From: Coriobacteriia bacterium
GTDB lineage: Bacteria; Actinomycetota; Coriobacteriia; Anaerosomatales; PALSA-660
Reading direction: 5' to 3'
DNA length: 7,709 bases
NCBI GenBank assembly: GCA_003133285.1
Contig: PKWR01000086.1
Location: forward strand, 397 to 8,105
This document shows, one piece after another, positions 1-4,455 of this stretch. Each line of letters begins with the position of its first letter. Positions within the stretch are counted from its first letter, which is position 1. Position numbers and translations under genes: made by a program. Below the pieces are notes generated by a model. The model was not told the origin of the DNA, did not search any database, and was given only the letters and a program-made list of their open reading frames with translations.

Positions 1-60
1 GCGTGGGCGTCGACGTGGGGACGACCGTGGGCGTGGGCGTCGACGTGGGGACAGCGACGG
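1..60. repeat. 30-bp in-frame tandem repeat, two copies seen
   Basis: Bases 1-30 and 31-60 are two copies of a 30-bp unit. The first 22 bases of each copy are identical (starting gcgtgggcgtcgacgtgggg) and the last 8 differ (gaccgtgg against agcgacgg). The period is a multiple of three, so each copy adds ten residues of Thr/Pro/Val spacer to the exported protein encoded on the minus strand. The array continues past the left edge, so copy number is unknown. Confidence 0.85.
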
Positions 61-190
61 GTGGCGTGGTCGAAGTCTCCGCGGCCGGTCCGGGCAGCGA
101 AGGAGCCGTCCGGCACGCGTTCGCCGCAGCAGCCACGAGCCCTATCACGACGACGGCGATGATGCCGATCATTCGATAGCGTCGAAGCAT
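1..190 (-). CDS. Exported Thr/Pro-rich protein, N-terminal fragment (runs off left edge)
   Basis: The first 63 codons of a minus-strand gene are visible and the rest lies outside the window. The ATG at 190-188 is preceded by GGGGGAG four bases upstream, a good ribosome binding site. The product begins MLRRYRM, followed by a hydrophobic stretch (about residues 7-24, IGIIAVVVIGLVAAAA) and then NACRT. This is a typical export signal. The cysteine at residue 26 might be lipidated, but ANAC is a poor lipobox, so signal peptidase I cleavage is equally possible. After about residue 43 the chain is low-complexity Pro/Thr/Ser/Val made of 10-residue repeats (PTSTPTPTVV type), which in known surface proteins acts as an extended spacer between a membrane anchor and an outer domain. 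The functional domain is not in view, so no activity can be assigned. Export is fairly sure; lipoprotein status is not. Confidence 0.72.
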   Translation of the reverse strand, partial: MLRRYRMIGIIAVVVIGLVAAAANACRTAPSLPGPAAETSTTPPVAVPTSTPTPTVVPTSTPT

Positions 191-291
191 CCGCTCCCCC
201 AGTCCGTCTGGTGTCGGGCGTTCTACCGTACCGAGGGTACCGCACGCGAGCGCTCGGTCTGTCGGATGCGCGGGCAGGCTGGCGCGCCGGC

Positions 292-903
292 CTACGCGCC
301 CGCCTCGGTCCCGACGCCGCCGCGCCTGTCCGCGCGCGCATGGACCGCGCTCATGACCATCATCGTCACGGCACCGACGGCGCCCGCGCCCAGCGCGAAG
401 ACGCCGGCGTCGCCGAACTCACCGTTCGGCCGGGTCGCCTGCAGGAGACTCATCACCGACACGAACACGGCGATGACCGCGGTCGAGACCAGGCGCGCGA
501 TGTCGAGACGGGTGCGGACGCGTCGCGCCGGCATCAGGTCGCGCACCGCGGCGACGTCCAGTGCGACGAGGAGGACGAGGAACGCCATGGCGACCACGGC
601 GAGGGCCGTCGCCGGCACGGTGAATTCCGAACCTCCGACCGGCCCGATGAGGTCCAAGACGAGCGCCGCAACAACCAGACACGCTCCCACAGCGACGATG
701 CCTACCACGATGCCGATCAGGCCGCCGATCACGGCGGTCCGGTCGAGTCTGCGGTCGTGCAGCACCCAGACCGTTCCCGGACCGACCAACAGCGCGAGCG
801 GCGGAACGAACAGAAGGACACAGAGCGCCGCGGCGGTGAGAATGCACGCGTCCGCGACCAGAACCCGTGCCGATCCCCTCGCGCGCACGGCGTCCTCCGG
901 CAT
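292..903 (-). CDS. Polytopic membrane protein of unknown function (203 aa)
   Basis: The frame runs from ATG at 903-901 to TAG at 294-292. A G6 run (917-912) eight bases before the ATG can serve as a ribosome binding site. Hydrophobic segments at about residues 17-47 (broken by Pro-Pro), 56-87, 96-121, 135-156 and 165-188 suggest five or six membrane helices. Charged loops carry VLHDRRLDR (47-55), RDLMPARRVRTR (121-132) and an Arg-rich C-terminus (HARADRR), consistent with positive-inside topology. No catalytic or transport motif is recognised and I cannot name a family. The plus strand also has long open frames here, but they are Arg/Ala/Thr-rich with no domain sense and are the usual high-GC shadows. 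It is separated by 101 bases from the exported-protein gene downstream and by 125 bases from the membrane gene upstream, so it may have its own promoter. Confidence 0.8.
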   Translation of the reverse strand: MPEDAVRARGSARVLVADACILTAAALCVLLFVPPLALLVGPGTVWVLHDRRLDRTAVIGGLIGIVVGIVAVGACLVVAALVLDLIGPVGGSEFTVPATALAVVAMAFLVLLVALDVAAVRDLMPARRVRTRLDIARLVSTAVIAVFVSVMSLLQATRPNGEFGDAGVFALGAGAVGAVTMMVMSAVHARADRRGGVGTEAGA

Positions 904-962
904 CGTCCCAACCCCCCAACCTCAAGAGCACGCAGTGCGGACGTCCCGCGTCCGGTAGGCAC

Positions 963-968
963 AATGTA
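963..968 (-). promoter_or_regulatory. Candidate -10 box (TACATT) for the 203-aa membrane protein
   Basis: On the minus strand TACATT fits the actinobacterial TANNNT -10 pattern and sits about 60 bases upstream of the ATG at 903. The hexamer 17 bases further upstream, CACGAC, is a weak -35. A short inverted repeat (CGGACG, five-base loop, CGTCCG; 938-954) lies in the predicted leader. The call rests on pattern and position only. Confidence 0.25.
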
Positions 969-1028
969 CCCGCATCCGCAGGGCCGTCGTGCACCGTCAG
1001 CTGCAGGCGCGGGTTCGGCTGGCTTCGC

Positions 1029-1418
1029 CTACGAGCGCTCCGCGGGCGGCGTGGCGGGATCCGCGGCCGCCTCGGCGGCCAGGCGCTTCACGTTGGAGAC
1101 CAGGTACGCCGAGATGCCGAGCCCGATCGCCGCCTGGACCTGCCCCCTCGTGTTGCCGGACGACAGGCTGCTCACGCCGCTGACCACGTACATCGCCATG
1201 TTCGCGTAGACGAGCACCAGGATCGGAGTGGATCTCGTGGCGAGCAGCACGGGCAGCCGGATCCCCACGTAGAGAAAGCCCGCTCCGAGCACGATCCCGA
1301 TCACGGCGAAGAGGACCCCGAACGACGACGTCCCGGGAAGCAGGCTGGCGCTCAGAAGCCCGCTGATCACACCGATGACGATGAAGTAGAGCCTGAGCGA
1401 CTTGACCGTCTCTTTCAG
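1029..1418 (-). CDS. Small four-helix membrane protein, probable CTG start (129 aa)
   Basis: The frame ends at TAG 1031-1029 and encodes about four membrane helices (residues 7-27, 34-54, 65-85 and 94-109), followed by an Ala/Pro/Glu tail (AAEAAADPATPPAERS). The start is the odd point. The same frame stays open to an ATG at 1568, but the extra 50 residues are Arg/Gly-rich, overlap the GNAT remnant and have no membrane character. Sensible protein begins at KETVKSLRLYF, and the codon just before it is CTG (1418-1416). Upstream of that CTG is the purine run AGAGGGGGG (1433-1425), ending six bases before it, a strong Shine-Dalgarno match. No ATG, GTG or TTG lies near that position in frame. I therefore choose CTG, read as initiator Met. 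No enzyme motif is visible and function is unknown. TTG and GTG starts are used elsewhere in this window, so relaxed start use is plausible. Confidence 0.7.
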   Translation of the reverse strand: MKETVKSLRLYFIVIGVISGLLSASLLPGTSSFGVLFAVIGIVLGAGFLYVGIRLPVLLATRSTPILVLVYANMAMYVVSGVSSLSSGNTRGQVQAAIGLGISAYLVSNVKRLAAEAAADPATPPAERS

Positions 1419-1445
1419 GACGAACCCCCCTCTTGCCTCGCCGTG

Positions 1446-1468
1446 CTCCCCGGATCGCGCTCCGGGAG
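1446..1468 (-). promoter_or_regulatory. Leader hairpin ahead of the CTG-start gene
   Basis: CTCCCCGGA (1446-1454) and TCCGGGAG (1461-1468) pair as an eight-base-pair stem with one bulged base and a six-base loop. The hairpin lies between the stop of the GNAT remnant and the ribosome binding site of the 129-aa membrane gene, without a T-run on either strand. If the nearby TAGACT box is the -10, the hairpin would form at the extreme 5' end of the transcript. It could instead be a weak terminator for the decayed GNAT gene. Confidence 0.35.
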
Positions 1469-1473
1469 TCCTC

Positions 1474-1479
1474 AGTCTA
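1474..1479 (-). promoter_or_regulatory. Candidate -10 box (TAGACT) for the 129-aa membrane gene
   Basis: TAGACT on the minus strand matches TANNNT and lies about 55 bases upstream of the CTG start. With a 17-base spacer the -35 region reads CCCGAC, matching only the GAC part of the TTGACN consensus. Transcription would begin near 1467, inside the leader hairpin. The support is weak and purely positional. Confidence 0.25.
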
Positions 1480-1506
1480 GCCCAGAGCCTTCGGGCGTCG
1501 GGTGTT

Positions 1507-1715
1507 TCATCGAGACCGTGCGGAGTCCGGGATCCAAGCCATGGCCACGTCGTCAAGGAACTCGCCATCGGCGGTCCGCACGCGCCGGCGGAGCCGCCCC
1601 TCCTCGACGAAGCCGAAGTCCCGGCAGAGCGCGATCGCCCGCGTGTTGACCGCGACGGTGGCCGTTAGTCCGCCGCGCGCAGCGCTGCGCGGGAGCAGGG
1701 ACCGCAAGAATCGGG
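1507..1715 (-). pseudogene. GNAT acetyltransferase remnant (C-terminal part only)
   Basis: A minus-strand frame ending at TGA 1509-1507 reads like the last 50 to 65 residues of a GCN5-related N-acetyltransferase. It contains VAVNTRAIALCRDFGFVEEG, then a basic stretch RLRRRVRT, then DGEFLDDVAMAWI. In this superfamily N-x-RAI-x-LY-x-x-x-GF-x-x-EG is the conserved helix and strand near the CoA pocket, and DGxxxDxxxM is the closing strand. Weaker resemblance (SLLPRSAARGG) reaches to about 1715, but spacing to the N-x-RAI motif is about three residues short. Upstream there is no N-terminal substrate or acetyl-CoA pyrophosphate loop (R/QxxGxG/A), because the divergent Ada-like gene starts at 1777. 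The frame stays open further upstream, antisense to that gene, but as Arg-rich shadow. The usual LY has become LC. I read it as a severed gene; the upper boundary is approximate. Confidence 0.68.
1676..1691. repeat. Perfect 16-bp palindrome (CGCGCAGCGCTGCGCG)
   Basis: A perfect 16-base palindrome lies about 85 bases upstream of the Ada-like start, at the upper end of the GNAT remnant. It could be a dimeric operator, a hairpin (six-base-pair stem, four-base loop) or chance in GC-rich DNA. It does not extend at either side. Its place between the severed GNAT and the plus-strand gene makes it a possible junction mark, but nothing proves that. Confidence 0.4.
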
Positions 1716-1739
1716 TCGTGTCCGACCGGCGTGCGGTGT

Positions 1740-1745
1740 TACCGT
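1740..1745 (+). promoter_or_regulatory. Candidate -10 box (TACCGT) for the Ada-like gene
   Basis: TACCGT matches TANNNT and lies 31 bases before the TTG start at 1777, a reasonable leader length. No TTGACN-like hexamer appears 16-18 bases upstream, so any promoter here would need an activator or be weak. The 8-bp palindrome GTTCGAAC (1744-1751) overlaps its end and could be part of an operator. Confidence 0.28.
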
Positions 1746-1762
1746 TCGAACCGGTCCCACGA

Positions 1763-1770
1763 GCGAGGAG
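1763..1770 (+). promoter_or_regulatory. Ribosome binding site that fixes the TTG start of the Ada-like gene
   Basis: GCGAGGAG ends six bases before TTG at 1777-1779. It is the only good Shine-Dalgarno match in this leader, and the translated protein begins sensibly at that codon, so TTG is preferred over any inner ATG. Confidence 0.75.
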
Positions 1771-1776
1771 CTCCTG

Positions 1777-2613
1777 TTGGATTCTGACTACGTACGCATC
1801 AAGGACGCGATCATGTTCATCGCCGGCAACGCCTCGGCGCAGCCGACGCTCGAGGACGTCGCCACGCACGTCGGACTCAGCCCGTATCACTTCCAGCGCC
1901 TCTTCCGGCGTTGGGCGGGCGTCAGCCCCAAGCGGTTCCTTCAGCACCTGAATGCGAGCCGCGCGAAGGTCCTGCTGAGGGACTCGATGCCGGTGCTGGA
2001 CACGGCCTTCGCGGTGGGCCTGAGCGGACCGGGGCGCCTGCACGACCTGATCGTCACGACCGAAGCCGTCACGCCCGGCGAATACGCGGCGCACGGCGAC
2101 GGCATCGCCATCCGGTACGGCGTCCACGAGACCCCGTTCGGGCCGTGCCTGATCGCCGTCACCGACCGCGGCATCTGCGCGCTCCGGTTCACCGACGAGG
2201 ACAACGTCGAGAATGCGGTCGCCGAACTGGAGCGCGACTGGCGCCGTGCGACCTTGGTCAGAGACGACAGCGGGACGTCTGCCTTCGTCGGGACGATCTT
2301 CGACAGGGCCGGCGACGCCACCGGCCCGCTTCCGCTCCTGCTCCGCGGAACCAACTTCCAGCTGAAGGTGTGGGAGGCCCTGCTGCGCGTTCCGGAGACC
2401 TGCCTGATCTCCTACGGCGATCTCGCCGAACGGATCGGCATGCCCAGCGCGACGCGGGCGGTCGCCAGCGCGGTCGGCGCCAACCCCATCGCGTTCGTCA
2501 TCCCGTGCCATCGGGTCCTGAGGTCGTCCGGCGCCCTCGGCGGCTATCGGTGGGGCTTGGATCGCAAGGTCGTCATGCTCGAGCGGGAGATGGCAGCGCG
2601 GACCGAGCGATGA
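1777..2613 (+). CDS. AraC-type regulator fused to O6-methylguanine-DNA methyltransferase (Ada-like, no Ada zinc domain)
   Basis: The 278-residue product has two parts. Residues 5-105 form an AraC-family DNA-binding region with two helix-turn-helix units (TLEDVATHVGLSPYHFQRLF, 24-43, and about 73-103 ending VTPGEY). Residues 115-278 form a methylated-DNA-protein cysteine methyltransferase domain. The active-site motif PCHRV places the acceptor at Cys244; Asn236 in GANPIAF is the hinge, Arg227 in SATRAVA the likely base-flipping arginine, and GTNFQLKVWEAL (191-202) the conserved helix start. The enzyme moves the methyl group from O6-methylguanine to Cys244, one turnover per molecule, in the cytoplasm. 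E. coli Ada (354 aa) has an extra N-terminal zinc domain whose Cys38 senses methylphosphotriesters. That domain is absent, so the classical activation switch cannot work as in E. coli. This layout occurs widely in bacteria. It is the only plus-strand gene and converges on the DUF3052-like gene with 22 bases between stops. Whether it regulates its own promoter is unknown. Confidence 0.95.
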   Translation: MDSDYVRIKDAIMFIAGNASAQPTLEDVATHVGLSPYHFQRLFRRWAGVSPKRFLQHLNASRAKVLLRDSMPVLDTAFAVGLSGPGRLHDLIVTTEAVTPGEYAAHGDGIAIRYGVHETPFGPCLIAVTDRGICALRFTDEDNVENAVAELERDWRRATLVRDDSGTSAFVGTIFDRAGDATGPLPLLLRGTNFQLKVWEALLRVPETCLISYGDLAERIGMPSATRAVASAVGANPIAFVIPCHRVLRSSGALGGYRWGLDRKVVMLEREMAARTER

Positions 2614-2622
2614 GCGCCTGTC

Positions 2623-2651
2623 GCGACCCTCGCCGCTACGGCGCCGGTCGC
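2623..2651. terminator. Candidate shared hairpin between convergent genes
   Basis: GCGACC (2623-2628) pairs with GGTCGC (2646-2651), and inside it CGCC (2631-2634) pairs with GGCG (2640-2643), separated by a 2x2 internal loop and closed by a five-base loop. The hairpin sits between the Ada-like stop (2613) and the TAG of the DUF3052-like gene (2638-2636), partly inside the latter's last codons. There is no T-run on either strand, so it is not a canonical intrinsic terminator, but its position suits a two-way transcription block. Confidence 0.4.
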
Positions 2652-3013
2652 AGCCGGAACGCCGACCACACGTCGTCGATGCCGACAAGGCCGAGGGGCC
2701 GAAGATCCAGCTTCTCGGCGATCGCCCAGATGCTGTCGCGGTTCATGTCGAACCCGGCGGACTTCGAGCCCTTGCGGTAGAAGACCCAGATCGCGGCCTC
2801 CGGAGCGAGCCCGGCGACTGCCGGAGGCATCTGCGCCTCGAGTTCGGCGAGTGAGCGCACGAACAGGAACACGAGCTGCGCTTCCGCGGGCCCGACCAAC
2901 GTGACGTCCTCGGGCAGCCCCAGTGACTCGACGAGGCCCGGGACCCGGTTGAGGACGGCGATCGTGGTGCCCGGCTTGATGCGGGCCTTCTCTGCGACGG
3001 TCTTCCCTGTCAC
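2636..3013 (-). CDS. DUF3052-like protein (125 aa)
   Basis: The frame runs from GTG 3013-3011 to TAG 2638-2636. GGAGG four bases ahead of the GTG supports this start. The protein reads as a compact alpha/beta fold. Conserved-looking blocks are KPGTTIAVLNRVPG (14-26), a hydrophobic strand QLVFLFVRSLAELE (46-59), AAIWVFYRKGSKSAGFDMNR (73-92) and GLVGIDDVWSAFRLRP (108-123). This order (an 'IKPG' opening, a 'FVR' strand with 'AELE', a 'W-x-x-Y-x-K' strand, a 'DxWSAxRxRP' ending) fits my memory of the DUF3052 family common in Actinomycetota, whose biochemical role is not established. Length is close to the family's. It is the last gene of a likely minus-strand run with the DinB-like and acetyltransferase genes, 61 bases behind the former, and ends 22 bases from the convergent Ada-like gene. 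No signal peptide or membrane segment is seen. Confidence 0.82.
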   Translation of the reverse strand: MTGKTVAEKARIKPGTTIAVLNRVPGLVESLGLPEDVTLVGPAEAQLVFLFVRSLAELEAQMPPAVAGLAPEAAIWVFYRKGSKSAGFDMNRDSIWAIAEKLDLRPLGLVGIDDVWSAFRLRPAP

Positions 3014-3074
3014 GAGACCTCCCTCGGGTCAGCGTGGCTGCGGCGCCCTAGGCTGGAAGCGCTTGTCAGGTCGC

Positions 3075-3560
3075 TCACGAGCCGTTCGCCTCGCGCAGCA
3101 CGGCCAGCTTCTGCCGGATCGATCCGAGATGGTAGGCGACGTGCGCGATCGAGCCGACCGCTTCGCCGAAGGCGTCTTCGCCGGCGACGGCTCCCGACTC
3201 GATCACCGCGCGCAGGCCGCGATACTCCTGCCGCAGCCGCTCGACCAGAAGCGACCACGCCACGGCGTCGACGGACGACACCTGCCAGCTCGCGCCCCAG
3301 TCCCGCGGCGTCCTGTCCCCCGCTATCCAGTCCGCCGAGGCGCGCATGGCGAAGGCGACGTGATGGACGTGAGCGGCGACCGACGTGCCCGCGACGGCCC
3401 GCGAGGCGTCCGCCGCGTCCAAGGCGAGAAGAGAACCGAACAGCCCCGAGTCGGGGCGATCGTCGACGAAGTACGTGGCCGGCCCTGACGCGCCTCCCGC
3501 GGCCTCGTCGAGGACGGCAAGCAGGCGCTCCACGATCGCACGAGTCTCGAGTCCCGGCAT
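3075..3560 (-). CDS. DinB-like four-helix protein (161 aa)
   Basis: ATG at 3560-3558 follows GGAGG by six bases; the stop is TGA at 3077-3075. The protein is mostly helical and carries the histidine pattern of the DinB/YfiT metal-binding superfamily: AHVHHVAF with His64, His66 and His67 in the second helix, and HVAYHLGSIRQ with His140 and His144 in an HxxxH near the C-terminus. Three histidines of this kind usually hold a divalent metal. DWGASWQV (87-94) is the Trp-rich loop often seen in these proteins. Some superfamily members transfer or remove thiols such as mycothiol or bacillithiol, and many have no known activity; nothing here tells which. The gene follows the acetyltransferase by 24 bases and precedes the DUF3052-like gene by 61 bases, all in one direction, so co-transcription is likely. 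The name DinB comes from a Bacillus damage-inducible gene and does not by itself imply DNA repair. Confidence 0.85.
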   Translation of the reverse strand: MPGLETRAIVERLLAVLDEAAGGASGPATYFVDDRPDSGLFGSLLALDAADASRAVAGTSVAAHVHHVAFAMRASADWIAGDRTPRDWGASWQVSSVDAVAWSLLVERLRQEYRGLRAVIESGAVAGEDAFGEAVGSIAHVAYHLGSIRQKLAVLREANGS

Positions 3561-3584
3561 CCCGATCCTCCAACCTCTCGACGT

Positions 3585-4136
3585 TCAGCTCCCGGAGATC
3601 ACGCGGCATGGGTTGCCTGCCGCGATGACTCCCGGCGGGACGGACCGCGTCACCACGCTGCCGGCACCGATGACGACGTCGCAGCCGATCTCCACACCGG
3701 GCAGCACGATGACGCCACCTCCGAGCCAGGACCTCGCGCCGATCGAGATCGGCAAGGCGGACTCCAATCCGAGCGTGCGCTCGAGTGCGTCGCGCGGATG
3801 ATCCGACGTCAGCAACTGGACGCCCGGACCTATCTGCACGTCGTCGCCGAGCGTGACGGGCGCGGCATCGAGGAAGATGCAACCCATGTTGACGTACACC
3901 CGGGAACCGAACCGGATCTGCGTTCCGTAGTCGCAGTGGAACGGGGGTTCGACCCAACAACCGGCGCCGACCTCACCGAGCAGTTGCCGAAGCACCCGGT
4001 CCCGTCCCTCGATGTCCTCGGGACCGAGCGTGTTGAACTGCCGGACGAGATGCCGCGCGGCGACGCGCGCCTCCGCGAGTGCGGGATCGCTGGCGTCGTA
4101 GAGCTCTCCGTGGAGCATCTTCTCGCGCTCGTTCAT
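3585..4136 (-). CDS. Maltose O-acetyltransferase-like left-handed beta-helix enzyme (183 aa)
   Basis: The product has the full Maa/LacA/NodL layout. Residues 4-55 form the helical cap (REKMLHGELYDASDPALAEAR, then ARHLVRQFNTLG), and 60-170 hexapeptide repeats form the left-handed beta helix, with VNMGCIFLD, DDVQIGPGVQLLTSDHP and the ISIGARSWLGGGVIVLPGV stretch. The closing AAGNPCRVI is typical. His113 in TSDHP is the expected catalytic base. Enzymes of this family acetylate the 6-hydroxyl of glucose, maltose or related sugars from acetyl-CoA, as trimers in the cytoplasm. The exact sugar cannot be told from sequence. The frame is open upstream to 4331, but the cap domain begins at ATG 4136-4134, preceded by GACGAGGGG nine bases away, so the longer reading (Ser/Gly/Arg-rich) is rejected. 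It lies 16 bases after the Cys-rich gene and 24 bases before the DinB-like gene, suggesting one transcript. No operator is evident. Confidence 0.93.
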   Translation of the reverse strand: MNEREKMLHGELYDASDPALAEARVAARHLVRQFNTLGPEDIEGRDRVLRQLLGEVGAGCWVEPPFHCDYGTQIRFGSRVYVNMGCIFLDAAPVTLGDDVQIGPGVQLLTSDHPRDALERTLGLESALPISIGARSWLGGGVIVLPGVEIGCDVVIGAGSVVTRSVPPGVIAAGNPCRVISGS

Positions 4137-4152
4137 CGAAGTCGGCCCCTCG

Positions 4153-4371
4153 TCATCTGTCCCGTGCGGCGATCTCGCGATTGACCTGAGGGCAGGCGTC
4201 CCACCCGTCCGGAGAGCGCATGCAGCGCTTCTCGGGTTCTCCCCCGAACCGCATGCACCCCCAGCACTGCCAGTGCCCGACGCTGAAGACCCGGCGTGCG
4301 TTCGCCTTGCGCACCTGCTCGCATGTGACAACCGCCGCCTCTCTGGAGACCATCACCACCACCGCCCCCAT
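4153..4371 (-). CDS. Cys-rich mini-protein, possible metal binder (72 aa)
   Basis: The frame from ATG 4371-4369 to TGA 4155-4153 encodes a small soluble protein with five cysteines: Cys17 in VVTCEQV, Cys36 and Cys39 in HWQCWGCMRF, Cys50 in EKRC and Cys60 in WDACPQVN. The CxxC with flanking aromatics, a third Cys about eleven residues on and a fourth before PQVN look like a structural zinc or Fe-S site. I recall similar uncharacterised mini-proteins but cannot name the family. A second ATG at 4353-4351 would give 66 residues beginning MVSREAAVVTCEQV. The first six residues (MGAVVV) look unconserved and neither ATG has a clean ribosome binding site, so the inner start is about as likely. The stop is 16 bases before the acetyltransferase ATG, so the two are probably co-transcribed. 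Another frame in the same place (minus, 4133-4375) is Arg/Gly-rich without sense. Function is unknown; zinc binding is inference. Confidence 0.72.
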   Translation of the reverse strand: MGAVVVMVSREAAVVTCEQVRKANARRVFSVGHWQCWGCMRFGGEPEKRCMRSPDGWDACPQVNREIAARDR

Positions 4372-4422
4372 TCACGATGCTTCCCCATCGCGCCGAACGT
4401 CGTGCGCGTGGACAGAAGCGCC

Positions 4423-4451
4423 GGCGCGCGAGCCACCTGCGTCAGCGCGCC
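4423..4451 (-). terminator. Hairpin just behind the Imm5-like gene
   Basis: GGCGCGC (4423-4429) and GCGCGCC (4445-4451) form a perfect seven-base-pair stem with a 15-base loop, starting four bases after the TGA of the Imm5-like gene (4458-4456). No T-run follows on the minus strand. Position argues for a transcript end or 3' stabiliser separating this gene from the Cys-rich/acetyltransferase run. Confidence 0.42.
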
Positions 4452-4455
4452 CTGC

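Noticed and set aside
1..60. CRISPR-like repeat
   Set aside because: The units abut without unique spacers, are in coding frame and encode a Pro/Thr stalk.
211..1209. Long plus-strand open frame of 332 codons
   Set aside because: The translation is Arg/Asp/His-rich with no domain, and it lies antisense to a clear membrane protein with a start and binding site. This is a typical high-GC shadow.
1744..1756. LexA/SOS box in the Ada-like promoter
   Set aside because: GTTCGAAC is a palindrome, but the actinobacterial box needs GAAC and GTTC four bases apart in that order (CGAACnnnnGTTCG). The sequence after CGAAC reads CGGTCC, which does not match.
1716..2688. Minus-strand open frame extending the GNAT remnant antisense through the Ada-like gene
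   Set aside because: The extension is Arg/Asp/Gly-rich and antisense to a confident enzyme gene. Only the final part resembles a GNAT protein.
3010..3960. Minus-strand open frame overlapping the acetyltransferase and DinB-like genes
   Set aside because: It is Arg-rich, motif-free and out of frame with two genes that have family signatures.
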